Source: Anthonomus grandis grandis
Lineage: Eukaryota > Arthropoda > Insecta > Coleoptera > Curculionidae
NCBI RefSeq assembly: GCF_022605725.1
Contig: NC_065554.1
Coordinates: 14,713,100-14,777,099, forward strand
Direction of reading: 5' to 3'
Length of the DNA stretch: 64,000 nt
Under the pieces are notes generated by a model that ran no database searches, was not told the origin of the DNA, and saw only the letters and a program-made list of their open reading frames with translations. Positions 44,593-56,500 of the stretch are shown here, one piece after another. The translations under genes were made by a program, and so were the position numbers. Within the stretch, counting starts at the first letter, position 1, and each line of letters begins with the position of its first letter.

Positions 44593-47500
44593 CTAAAAAA
44601 ATATTAATGCTATAGTCCGTCTAGAAAGTATCTGGAATGTTTTATATTTTTCTAATTTTAATATGTTTTCTTTTCTCAACATTCTATGGCCGCAATTATA
44701 GTTCGAGGTGACGGGCGACGTCACCCATAGCCATATTTTAGCGAGTAAGTGGTCTTTAAGACATCTCATTCAAGCGATCAAGTCATGACGTCATGGTATA
44801 AGGCGCTTTAACCGTTTGTTAGCGGTCTCCCGAGACCGCTAATAAACCCGATATGTCAAAGTCAAAGGGAAGCTATACAAACAATAAATATTGATATAAT
44901 TTTTTTCATATTTTTTTAGAGTTGAGAAGCATTATATTTCTTAGTATTAGTTTTAATTTATTTAATATTAATGTATATGAGACAGTTAAGACATCCAAAC
45001 CAAATAACAATGCAGAAAAGAATAAATTATAAAAAGAGCGAATAGATTTGCAAAAAATATAGTGATGAACGTAAAGGTGAGGTTGCACGGATATTTTTTT
45101 AAATTCATTTTTGATTAGTTTGTGTTTATTTCTGTGGACAAAAAATATGAGTGAGGTTATGTTTACGCCAGTAACTTTTTTGTCTATTGTATTTCCTCTT
45201 GGGCAAATGTCTGTCCTTTATAAACGTTTTCAGGGCGAAATTACTATGTATTTTGTTACGATCTAGATCTGATCCTAAAAATGTATGAGATCGGTTTTAG
45301 ACTCAAAACGTTTTGAAAACTTAGACAAATGGGTGTTTTCATGGTTTAGGTCAGTCTTCAAAACGAATGCAATACCGATGAAAGGTATAGCTAAAATTTG
45401 GACTCTGACAGCTGTTAGACATGACGTCATTCGAGCGCAACCATATGATGACGTAACGCTTAAGACATTGTAAGGCAACCGAGTAAGGCGCTTACTCGCT
45501 AAAATATGGCATGTTTGATTTGTTTAATTTTCAATTTTGTTTATACTTGATCCGGGTCGCCTACTAACAGCCGTAGCTGCAAAATGTAACACATTCGCAG
45601 CTTGGCACCCAGCGTGCGCGGCATTCTCGCGCAGTATATTTATATTTTTCACATCATTATAATCGAAAAATTACTTATAATTTTGTTTTAATTATAATAA
45701 TTTATAATGGCAAAATACGCAAATCTAAAGAAGATCGCGAGATCTTAATCAGTGAAATGCAGACAAGATCTACAATTTAGAACGATGTTTAACAATGTTA
45801 ATTTAAAAATTAATTAATGTTAATAAAACGCTTTTTAAACGACATCCGACAAAATATTAACTTAAACTGCATTTCTTTTTGGTTTGTAACCAACCGTTGA
45901 CACCTTAATACACCTGCAACTTGTCACCTGACACCTATCGCCTGATGCCTGGGAAGTATAATTGCGACCTAAGGCAAAAGTAATACATTAAGTAGATTGT
46001 GCCGATAGTATGGATAAAATCGTATGGAAACTTTATCTATCATATAGTTGATTGTAGCAGGCATGAATTTTGTGAGATAATGTCTCAAAATTCTCGGAAA
46101 CAATTTAAACTTAAAACTCAAAATAAGATAAAATTTAGTGAATTTAGGACGACCAAATCCGAGCCAAGGGTTTCGAAAACTAGCCAGCAGATCAGAAATC
46201 TGACAAAAATTGTTTCCAGATTGGTACAAACCATCAAAATCCTGTGAATAGAAAATCTTACCGTTCAAATTTCGAAATTTGTCACTAAAATAATGGTTTG
46301 GGGTGCAATATTTCACCGTGGTGCCACGCCTATCTGTATAGTTGATGGCACTGTTAAAAGTGCAATGCATTGTAATATTTTAAATTTTTTTTTCTTAAAA
46401 CGGCGCCTTTATATCCAGAGAGGTGGCGTTTTCAGCAGGATAATCCAAGATGCCATACTTCTGCATATACTCAAGCTTGGATGCAAGAACACCAACTGAC
46501 AATTTCATGGCCAGCAGCTTCATCCGATCTTAGTCCCATTGAAAACATATGGGGATTAATGAAGATTGAAGTGGAACGAATAAATCTGTTTGATTCCTTG
46601 GGTTTTACATGCCTGAACCACCATCACTGAGGAGTATAGCAATCACCTAGTTTTAGGTGTACTTGTACATTTATTTAAGCGTTGGGATTAAATGAATGTT
46701 GTATAAGTAAATGAAATGAATGTTGTTATTTTATAATTCAAATAATAAAAATATATACTGCAAAATTATAAGTGTGTTTTATTTTTTCCGGATATTTCTA
46801 CGAGAAGTGAATAATAATAATCTAGGGGATTTTGTGATCGCCCTTAGGCATGGTACAGTTTATTTACACTTGAAATGAAGTAGAAGGTAATAGACATATA
46901 TTACTTAAGTTGTAACCATACAAACACAATGAAGATATTCACTTTAACTCTATTGGAAAAATTAGACTCTACAAACACTGTGAAGATAATAACTTTAACT
47001 CTATTGGAAAAAAAGATCATGCCTATCATATAATATCAGACGGTGTACTCTATACCGTTCATTTTTTTTCCCATATTTCTCAAGAAATTCAAGATAGTTA
47101 ACTCACATATCAGAAAATATGAAAATCGCAATGAAGAAACAATCGTATAAAAAGCAAATTTCGAATAAAACTGAAAAGTAACCGGATCGAATATAACCTA
47201 AAAAAATGCATACTTAATTTTGAATAATTTTTTGCAATTCTATCATTTTTTGGAAATTTATTGAACATTAAAATAAATAAAAACATTATAAGGTATTAGT
47301 TCTTTCCTCGGCTAGTAATAGACAATAGTCTGAAACGTTATGGTCCCCTCATTCTCCTAATCTAAATTCTAATTTTGAGAAAAATTAAACAATGCGTATT
47401 TCGAGGAAAGTTTTAAAAGCTTAGCTAAGTGCGTTGGGTTTATTAGCCATTATTAGTGCTAATTGGCATCATGCATAGGAAGTCAAAGCCAAATTAAGGG

Positions 47501-50500
47501 CAAATAACTGATGGATAAACAAGATTTAAATGACATTTAAACAACCAGGACTGCAAAAACGAACGTACAATATATAGTTTGGTTACCTTTTGGTAAACTA
47601 AATAAACAATAGAAAGTTCTTCGTCTTTAAATATTAAAATTGTTTTATTTTTCTTTAATCTATGAAGCAACTCGTGCATAACATTGAATTAAATTATTAG
47701 ACACAATTAATTTAAATAGCAATAAATTAACTAAAATATTAACTAGATTTTGTAGTTCCATGTGGCACTTCTATTCAAACCGACAATCAATATTTCGAAC
47801 AATTTTTTATAGTTTTAGGATTGTATTAATTATCTATTTATTTAAAAATTTATTATTTTAAAGAACAAAGTGTAAAATACACTTAGATCATAATTAAACA
47901 CTTAAGAAAAACGATAATGCTTCATTAGCTTGTGCGCGCTTTTGATATGATAGAGCAGAAGCTGTAAATTACCAAGAGCATTATTGGAAGGCTATTGCAG
48001 ATATTTGAAGAAACTGGTAATTTGAGAGAAATATGTAGTCCAAGAAGGGCAATAGAACCTAAACATCATAGGTTTAGGTTTATTCGCCTTCGGCATTGCA
48101 AAAACCCCAATATTATTGCCAATCAGCCAAGAAGTGAGATTCAAAATGTCCTTGGCGTTAGTGTTACTCAAGGAGATTGATCTGTATGCTAAACGTGCGT
48201 ACCTAAAAGTGTGTGCTAGATAATTAGCTCACATTTCTTGAAAGTAGCCCCATCGGCGCTATTGTCAAAAGTGTAGAAGGAAAAGAAGAGTGTTAAAGAA
48301 GTTCTGGCGGTCGAGGCTAAGAGCATCATCTAACAATCTTAATAAAACTATTGGTAGGGCCAATATGATTACATTCCTTAATTCAAAAGGTTTTCCATTA
48401 AATAATGCCCACAGAACCCTATTTAATTTCTCTTAAGAATAAAATTAAATCTTATAATTTGTTATTAACGAAAGCAGATAAAGGTTCTTATTTGGTGGCC
48501 ATGAATAAATGTTGCTGAGGTGATCGAATTTCTTTCATATGATTTCATCCCTAATTTTTCCAGTAAAATGAAAAGTAGCTTGGACCAATGTCTTTTCACT
48601 TTGGAGTATTTTGAAACTTCCAAGACCAGCTTATGCTCTATAAACTCCAGAACAGTACTTTTAATTGCCCAAAATGCACAAGGATGGTTATCCGGTTAGA
48701 TCTGTTGTTTCTTTTGTGGACTCAAAATGTTTTAAGGAAGACTACTGGTTTTTATTAAATTTATTCTATAAAGAACTCTGCAGGTTACCTAAAATATCTT
48801 GCAAACCCAGGCAATACTCTTTTACATTCTTTGGACTTTAAAAACACTTTTCCCCAGTATATCATTACAGGAATGTATTACTATTATTGAAAAACTCCCT
48901 AATTCCACAACACTTCCCAAATTACTCATAATCTAATCTTAACCTTTATCAATTCTATTCATCAAAATATATTTACTTTTGAAAACTAATTAGATAGGAA
49001 ACTACCCTTCTTAGATTTGCGTCTTCGGAGAAACCCCAATCATATCTTTTTATAAGTTTCCAGAAAACCGTCATACACCGACGTCATTCAATTTAATTCA
49101 AATTCTCCCGATTAATCCAAATTTGCTATTTTTATTTCTTTATTTTACCGCCTTTTTAAACTCCCTTTATCGAAACTTGCTGTTTTAAAAGAGTATAATT
49201 AAATTAAAACCATAGTAGACTTTAGTACTTTTTACTTTTACTTTAGTACTTTTATTAGTACTAAACTTTAGTACAGATTAACACTGTACAAAATTTTGAA
49301 TTGAAAGAAGCCGTCCATATTCTTAAAGAGACCTTGATATAACAATATCAAAAGAGAATACAAAGTAAAGTGGTGCCACGTGTTGTAATGTATGTGTAAG
49401 AGCTGCTATCAGACCTAGAAAAACCCAGTTTTGACTTGCGTTAACGACGTGTTCAATTTTGAGCCGGCATTTGGGAATTTTTAATAACATTTAGTCCCCT
49501 CTTTTCTTTTCAAGCTAACCTTAAAACCTCAACCTTCAAGTGAACCTTAACAGGTTTACTGAGGTTGTAGGTTCGAATTCTATGTTATTGTTATATTTTA
49601 CTGTTCAATGTGACCCAGTTGGTCGTGTTTTAACCTTTTTATGGTATACTTATTCGTTTAACTTTAACGTCTTTATTGTAATTAATTGGTTTTGTGTGCA
49701 TTGTTTTTTAGGTCTGATGATGCTCTTAGGAGCGAAACACGTGTCACCACTTTACGTATAATTAATTAATAACATTTTTTAAGACCGAGACTTTGCGTTG
49801 TTCTCTTTTGATAAAACCTTAAATGCTTAAGCTACTTTAGTGGCATTTCCCAATAACTAGCAACATTTTTTAACCCTTTTGTTACAATATCTTTTAGACA
49901 AATAACTCACTAAAAAAGAACTTAGGCTTCAGATCAATCAGGCCGGCCCTCTCTCTAAGTCTGGTGTATATTGCCTATAATTTGCACATAGTTCCTGAAA
50001 ATGTGTTAGGTATTAACCAGCGCCACAAGAGTATAGAAAGCTGGACCTTCTTAAAAAGATGGAAATCACTAAAGCCAAAAAAAAGCCGCATTCAAACTTG
50101 CGTGAATGATGTTGTCACCTTCGAGTCGGGACTCATCTTTAATACCCTTACTTAGTATCACACTTACTTTCTTTCATTCCTAAATCATATATCAAACCTG
50201 GGTAGCGCAACGGTCTAAAGCTCTTGCCTATAATAAGCAGATGGGAAGCTATGGATTCAAACAACATGAATAATTTTAATTTTTAATTCGTGTTTAATAT
50301 AAATGGGTAAATTGTTGTGGTTCGGCTATTTTATTCTCAGTGTTACTGTGTAGTTAGTAGATAATATGTATGTGTGATGATGATCAGGTAATATTTTTAT
50401 ATCACTATATTATATTTTTATTTTTATATAATTTTGTCTTGCAGTGAGATGTATTTTATACTTTAGGTCTGATTATGCCTAATTCTTTAAGCGAAACATG

Positions 50501-53500
50501 TTACCTATAATTTATTTGATTATATAGTTTTGACTGAGATTGCGTTTTTTTCGTTTTATTGTAAATGTATAAAAACTTTATTCTACAATTTGTTGATAAA
50601 ATGAATAAATGATAAGATAAGAAACGCCTTAATTTAACACTAATACTATACCTAAATAATGTGGTATAAGCCGGTTTCGGTGGTTTTGTCGATTTTAGTG
50701 TTTAGCAGCACATATGATCTTTGTCTGAACGCAATTTATTAATAATGAATGTGATACAGGTATACACTAAAGAATGTCAATCTATATTTGTCAAAAGAGA
50801 TTTTTTTTAAGGAACAAACAATTAATATTAAGGACGAAAAAACATTTGGTACCGTTGGTGGTTGAGCAAACAATGATAAAATCGTGAAAAGGAAAATGAT
50901 GAAAGAAGATATAGAAAATTATGACTAGTATTAAATGATAAAACTTACATTTAAAAATCTCCCAATATTTCCAGCATTTTTTGCATCCATAATATAAATA
51001 TTATCTTTTTCTTCGGGCCCAAACAATTCCCTAACAGAAACGTGTTTGAGACTTCTTTCATCCACATCTTTCGTTTTAGGGTTAAAACTAAGGACTTCCC
51101 TGTTTCCATCTAAAAAAACAAAATTGTTGGCTTTTGTACGTTTATTCATGAAATACGTACCATCCTCCTCATCACTTATAGTGACGGTGTCAACTTTATC
51201 ACTTATTTTTTCTATAATCGAGGCTACGTCCTTATCTGGAACACCAGAATCTTGTTTCATTTTTATCTCGGATCGGTCTCTTTTCTCTTCCTTGTCTCTT
51301 TTTCCTTTTTCTTTTCTGTCTTCTTCGTCTTTTCTCTTTCTTTCACGCAATCGCGACCTATAAGAAGAACACGCGGATAACGACACAAAAACTTTAAAAG
51401 GCACAGAATATAACGACGTTAACGTAAATACTATTTACAGCAATTTAGTAATATAGAATAAGAAATTTCTTATTCCTTTAATAAAACATTTTGACGACAG
51501 TAAAACCGCGACAAAAAGAAAAACACCATAAGCCCAAAAACAAGCAGTGACCAAGAAGGAATCTGTCCTCCTTATTTACAGAATACTTCGATAAAAATCT
51601 CTTGCAGAATCCATGACAATATCAATCACCATTATCTAACTCATACCAACATCTACTATGACCATTCCCAATAATGTTATGCAATTTCGATGCCTATACA
51701 AGAGAACCCTTATTATGACCAAAGAATATTAACTACAATCTTAAAATATAAATTATACTAATTATCATAACAAGAGTTAAGGATAAAAGCAAATGTATGA
51801 CATTTAAGAAATGTTTGTACCATAATAAAGAAAATTGATGGTTAAGGAAAATGGAAAGTGAAACTTTTTTTAACATTTGATATAAATAACATATAGTAGA
51901 AGAGTCAGCGGACATTAATCTCCCGTCCAAAAACATAATTCTCGATTTTCAGGATTTACCTATTTTTTGCGTAGGAAATGAAATGTCATTCGCCTGGGTC
52001 GCCCTTTATCTGTAAGTAATTACACGCAACTACATCTCAAAACATTACCGAAATCATCAACTTATAACTTTAAAAGTTAAAGTTTAGAAAAATTAATGAT
52101 AAAAAACAAGCAAAGAAATAGAAAATGATGTGATTACTTTATTTTCTATTTCTTGGTAAAACCTTAAGATTTAGTATTGGCTTAAAATGATGCAAAAAAA
52201 GGTTTAATGTTTTTAAATCAAGATTACCTCAAAAGATATTTTGGACAAATTAGCAATGCTTGTGGAAATGCTAGAAATCCCACTCACATTCCGTTTAACA
52301 GAGCATATTGTTAAAAGGGTAACTAATTAATATTAATTGTTGAGAGAATACTAATATGTTGAGAGGATATAAATGGAGGCAGCAACAAAAGTAAACCAAT
52401 TTTAAAAATTCAGATTAACAAAATTTACATTTTGAAGAAGGCAGTTCACTGTATGACTTAGATAGTTTTTATGTGTATTTTTAAACATACAATTTTTAAT
52501 ATAATTGAATTTTGTACAAGCGATATTCACGATAAAAATACAATTTCTTGTGGAAAAAATCTACGAAGGTAGTCGCAAAGGGCGGTTTGAAGCATTACAA
52601 GTACCTTAAACAACTTTTCTAATATTATGACAAATTAGAAAAAATTATGAATTTTGTTTGCAAGATAGTGCAGGCATATGCAAAAAGTGTTCAAATAGAT
52701 AATTTTCATACCCTTGCCTAAGCTTTTCTCCCAAACACTTGCCTTTATAAAGAAAAAGGATTTACTATATTCCTAAAATTTGCAAATAATCAACTAAGAA
52801 GTAAATGAGACCAGTGGTTTCTCTCGTCAGTTCGCCCTGCTATAGACTTAACACTACTCTCAGGACAATAACAGGATTTCAAAATGAATTTTCAATCAAA
52901 AATTCAATAGAATTTGCAAATTTTGTAAAAAATATTAATATACCCGATAATGCTATTTTGATTTCCCTGGACGTAAAAAATCTCCCAGCATACCCGCCTC
53001 AGAATGTGTAACGTTAGTTGAAGAATTGCTTAATACCACCAACCTCCCTAAGTTAGTTATAGACAACCTCGTATGTCTCTTATCGCTGGTTTTGGACAAA
53101 ATTTTTTAAGCAATCAGCAGGAATCGCTAGGGGCTCATGCCTTTCACCTTTCTTAAGCGAAGTATTTATGAGATATTTAGAAAATCAAATTATGGTTAGT
53201 AAATTTTTTAAATTTATAATTACATACAAAAGGTATGTCGATGACATTTTTCTAGTCTGGAGAAACGACGATGATTTGGCGGGATTTTTGAATTTCGTAA
53301 ATTCTCTTCATAGTAACATAATTTTTACTTTGGAAAAAGAAGTTAAGACTTTACCATTTTTGGATTTACTTCTGACTAGATACAACAATGGAATAACTTT
53401 TGAAGTGTACAGAAAACCATCCGCTACAGATAATATTATCCAATTTAATTCCCTTTCTGCTGGCCAACAAAGTTTGCTGCTCTTAACTCATTCTTCTATA

Positions 53501-56500
53501 GATTATTTAATTTACCTCTCTCCAATGTAGCCTTTAAAAAAGAGTCCAATATAATACAATCTATTGCATTCAACAATAACTTCCCTCTATCAAGTTTCAA
53601 AAAACTATATTTTAAGTTTTTTAATAAGTACAAACTTTCGTACCACATTGTACATCAGGAGGAAAGGGAACGTAATAATTAAAATTTTAGATGTTTAACT
53701 TACTTTGGAAGTATTTCCCAGGGGGTGGCGAAATTCTTTAAACCTTTTAACATCTCAATCGCTTTTAAGACTTCTAATTCCGTAAAGCGAAATCTGGTTA
53801 AACCATTGGATAAGTCAGATCCGCTTTCGAAATGGGGAGTTTATAGTTTGCATTGTGCCGATTGCCCTACGATTTATGCGGGACAGTCCGGGAGGAAAAT
53901 TTCAACAAGGGTACAAGAACATCTAGGTCTGGTGAACAAGTTTAAAGCCACCGATATTGTCGAGACCAAGTCAGCGTTTGCCAATCATTTATTGTCAACA
54001 GATCATAATTTTTCCTACCTCAATAATGTGGCAGTGGTTCATGACTGCCAGAAGGGCAAAAAGCTGGATCTTCTAGAGAAGCTAGATATTACAAGAGCGA
54101 AGAGTCCAGTTTTAACTTGCGTTAACGACGTGTTCAATTTTGAGCCGGGACTCATTTTTAATAACATCTTGTAGTCCCCTCCTTTCTTTTCAAGCTATCG
54201 CATGAACGGTGTGGCCTAGCGGTCAACGCAGCAAACGGTAACAGTCTTGCTGTAAGGTTGTAAGTTCAAATCTCCATAGTTCCTTTTTACTTTTTTATTA
54301 TTTTCTTGTATTCAAGTTCTATGTTATTATTTTTTATATATTTGTGACGTCAGTTTTTTAAACTTATATTTTACCGTTCAGTGTGTGTGTATATTTGACC
54401 CAGTCGGGCGTGTTTTTAACCTTCTTGAGGTATATTTTTTTGTTTAACTTCAAGGTCTTTTTGTAATTTTATTTGGTTTTGTTTACATTATTTTTAGGTC
54501 TGATGATGCTCTTAGGAGCGAAACACGTGTCACCACTCTAACAAATTAAAGGATTTTTTTTTGAGACCGAGACTTTGTGTTGTTCTCCTTTGATTTAAGA
54601 AGTAAAGGACATAAGAAGAAAAACTCCAACCAAACAATTTTGCAAAATTCAAAGTTAAAAAGAATTTATGTTGTGTAATATTTTTTGTTTTATAATTGTA
54701 TTTTTATGTATTTTATTATACTCTAGAATTAAGTATGCAATTATAAACACAAAAAATATACATCGTTTAAAAATCCAATTGCTCTTTTTATTAAAAACTA
54801 AAGTTAATTATCATGTTACAAATGAAGCAAATTACTAGTTGCGGGCAAATAGATAATGCAGAAGTTTTTATTGTGCATTATCAAAAATGAAAAAAGCAAA
54901 ATTGAAATCAATATTTAAAGCCATGCAAATAATTTTTTTAACATCAACTGCTGAATGAGTGCACCCCAGTTCTCGAATACGCGCTCTACTCGACTGATTT
55001 AGCACCATGTGATTCTCCTGTTTCTGAACATTAAAAACAACTTTTTTATAACAGTATCGTTATTTGATAGCTAGAACTCATATACATATATGAAAATCTC
55101 GGGAATGTACTTTAATTCAATAATGAGACACGTAAATACTAATAGGTACTTAAGTTAAAGATAAAGGGTCAAGTTTTGCCGCGTCGGACATGAAATTGCA
55201 TTTTAAAAGCATAAAAATAAATAAATCCTGAAAAGAAACAAGTATCGCTATTATAGTATCGCTGGCTCTTAGACTATTACGATAATTAATTGCTGAACCC
55301 TATGGTACCTATAAAATTTTAAGTTATAAGTTATTCTTAGTCATGTTATAAGTGTGATGATTAATGACAAATTTAGAGAGATGCATTCCCTACCATGATG
55401 AGCAAAACATACTCGGCAAGACTAACAAGCAGGGAAAACAATACCTTAGGGAAATCAATATCTAACAAAAAAGTGCTTTTGTAGGGTTATAAGACAAGCA
55501 GTGAACAAATAAAAATCTTGCCTTATGCCATCATTGTTACCAGGTGAGGAAGAAGAATTATGAATCCTAAAATTAGTCGATGCCGAAGGCGTAAAATCAT
55601 TATCCTCCAAATAAGGATTCCTAAAAAAATACAGTTGATTAATCTAAACCGCTTTTTATTATGGCGCCTGAAATAATTTAAAGGTTAATTTTTCATACCT
55701 CTTTTTGCCCGAAGATTTCGTATGTTTTGGTTCATCAATGGGCGGCGTCTTTTCTCTTTCCATGTACTCCTCTTCCTCCATCACTTCCGCTTCATAATCT
55801 TCTTTGAATTTCTCGACAGTTTCAATGTAATCTAGTTCGGCAAAATATTCATCACCATATTCCTTCCCATCCTACAAAAAATTGTAAGTTTTTCTTTCAA
55901 CGAAAGACGAAATAAAAGGTTTTCACGCACCTCATTCGCTCTTTGTTCTGTATGCAATGTTCCCGCGTAGCAACAAATAAAGGTCCCTTGCGGAATGTCG
56001 TTTAGACACCTTATACCCCAACCCCTGTTTGGCGTTTTAAAGACTTGAAGTTTTAAAGACATGGGGTTTTGAGCCACCCGGTTCAGACACGTTGATGTAC
56101 ATTTACATCTAAAAATATAGAAAAAAAAACTGGTTAATATAACAAGTATTGGAAGAATTTTATCATTTTCAGAACCGAATACCCTGCATTTGAATACTTT
56201 TGAGAATGGAATAATTATTCGAATAAACACAATCGAATTTAAGTTTCGAAATCGCTGTTCTCGATATCGCAAATCTTCAATTAGTGTCCGATACCTTTTG
56301 TATGTGCTCGGGATTATCGAGTCTCGCTTTCGAATTTAAATTGCCTGTGACGATACGTTAAAATAAAACAGAATGGTGGAAAGAAATTAAAAATATAATA
56401 TATTTTTATGTCTATATAATAAAAATTTTATTATAACGGCATTTTTAGCACACTTCGCCAATAAGCTACCAGCTGTAGAATTAAAAGGTAAATAAGCCTT

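Larger units (their letters stand above)
48300..49810 (+). mobile_element. Penelope-like element, copy A, decayed
   Basis: Fragments of the Penelope reverse transcriptase appear in order: LLLTKADKGSYLVAMNK, LDFKNTFPQ, then KLPFLDLRLRRNPN and SRKPSYTDVIQFNSNSP. The end of the GIY-YIG endonuclease follows (NPVLTCVNDVFNFEP, 49420-49480). The 3' part has a shared TAGTCCCCTC-TTTC block, a partial tRNA-like block (49550-49590), a hammerhead-like motif (49711-49748) and the shared terminal GAGACTTTG-TGTTGTTC type word at about 49785-49805. Most of the endonuclease has been deleted. Confidence 0.8.
49930..50550 (+). mobile_element. Penelope-like element, copy C, 3' fragment
   Basis: It starts within the GIY-YIG endonuclease (GPLSKSGVYCL, then KLDLLKKMEITKAKKK and TCVNDVVTFESGLIFN to 50155). 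A tRNA-like block (50197-50270) and a degenerate hammerhead (50466-50505) follow. It ends near 50550. The same order as copies A and B shows this layout is part of the element. Confidence 0.75.
44593..50948 (-). other. eggless intron (last), 6.4 kb
   Basis: It holds a TIR element, Tc1 fossils, a short tandem repeat and two Penelope-like copies, listed separately. 45511-46290 and 47012-47950 show nothing else recognisable. Confidence 0.8.
52540..54600 (+). mobile_element. Penelope-like element, copy B, most complete
   Basis: From about 52540, broken frames carry a PKI(H/C)K motif (YYIPKICK) and MRPVVSLVSSPCY, the start of the Penelope reverse transcriptase. ILISLDVKNL (first catalytic Asp), a frame change, KRYVDDIFLVW (catalytic YVDD) and LPFLDLLLTRYNNGITFEVY follow, then an open GIY-YIG endonuclease (53725-54174). 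The 3' region has the tRNA-like block (54208-54283), a hammerhead (54497-54534) and a terminal word shared with copies A and C. It is antisense to eggless. Confidence 0.88.
51358..55698 (-). other. eggless intron, 4.3 kb
   Basis: It holds Penelope copy B. 51358-52540 and 54600-55698 show nothing recognisable beyond AT-rich sequence. Confidence 0.75.

Noticed and set aside
51046..51363. 105-codon + strand ORF opposite the eggless SET-insert exon
   Set aside because: It is the antisense shadow of the real Lys/Glu-rich exon (Ser/Phe/Leu-rich because of complementarity).
11216..54283. tRNA-like blocks as functional tRNA genes
   Set aside because: A- and B-box-like words are present, but acceptor and T-stems do not pair well and no clear anticodon arm can be drawn.
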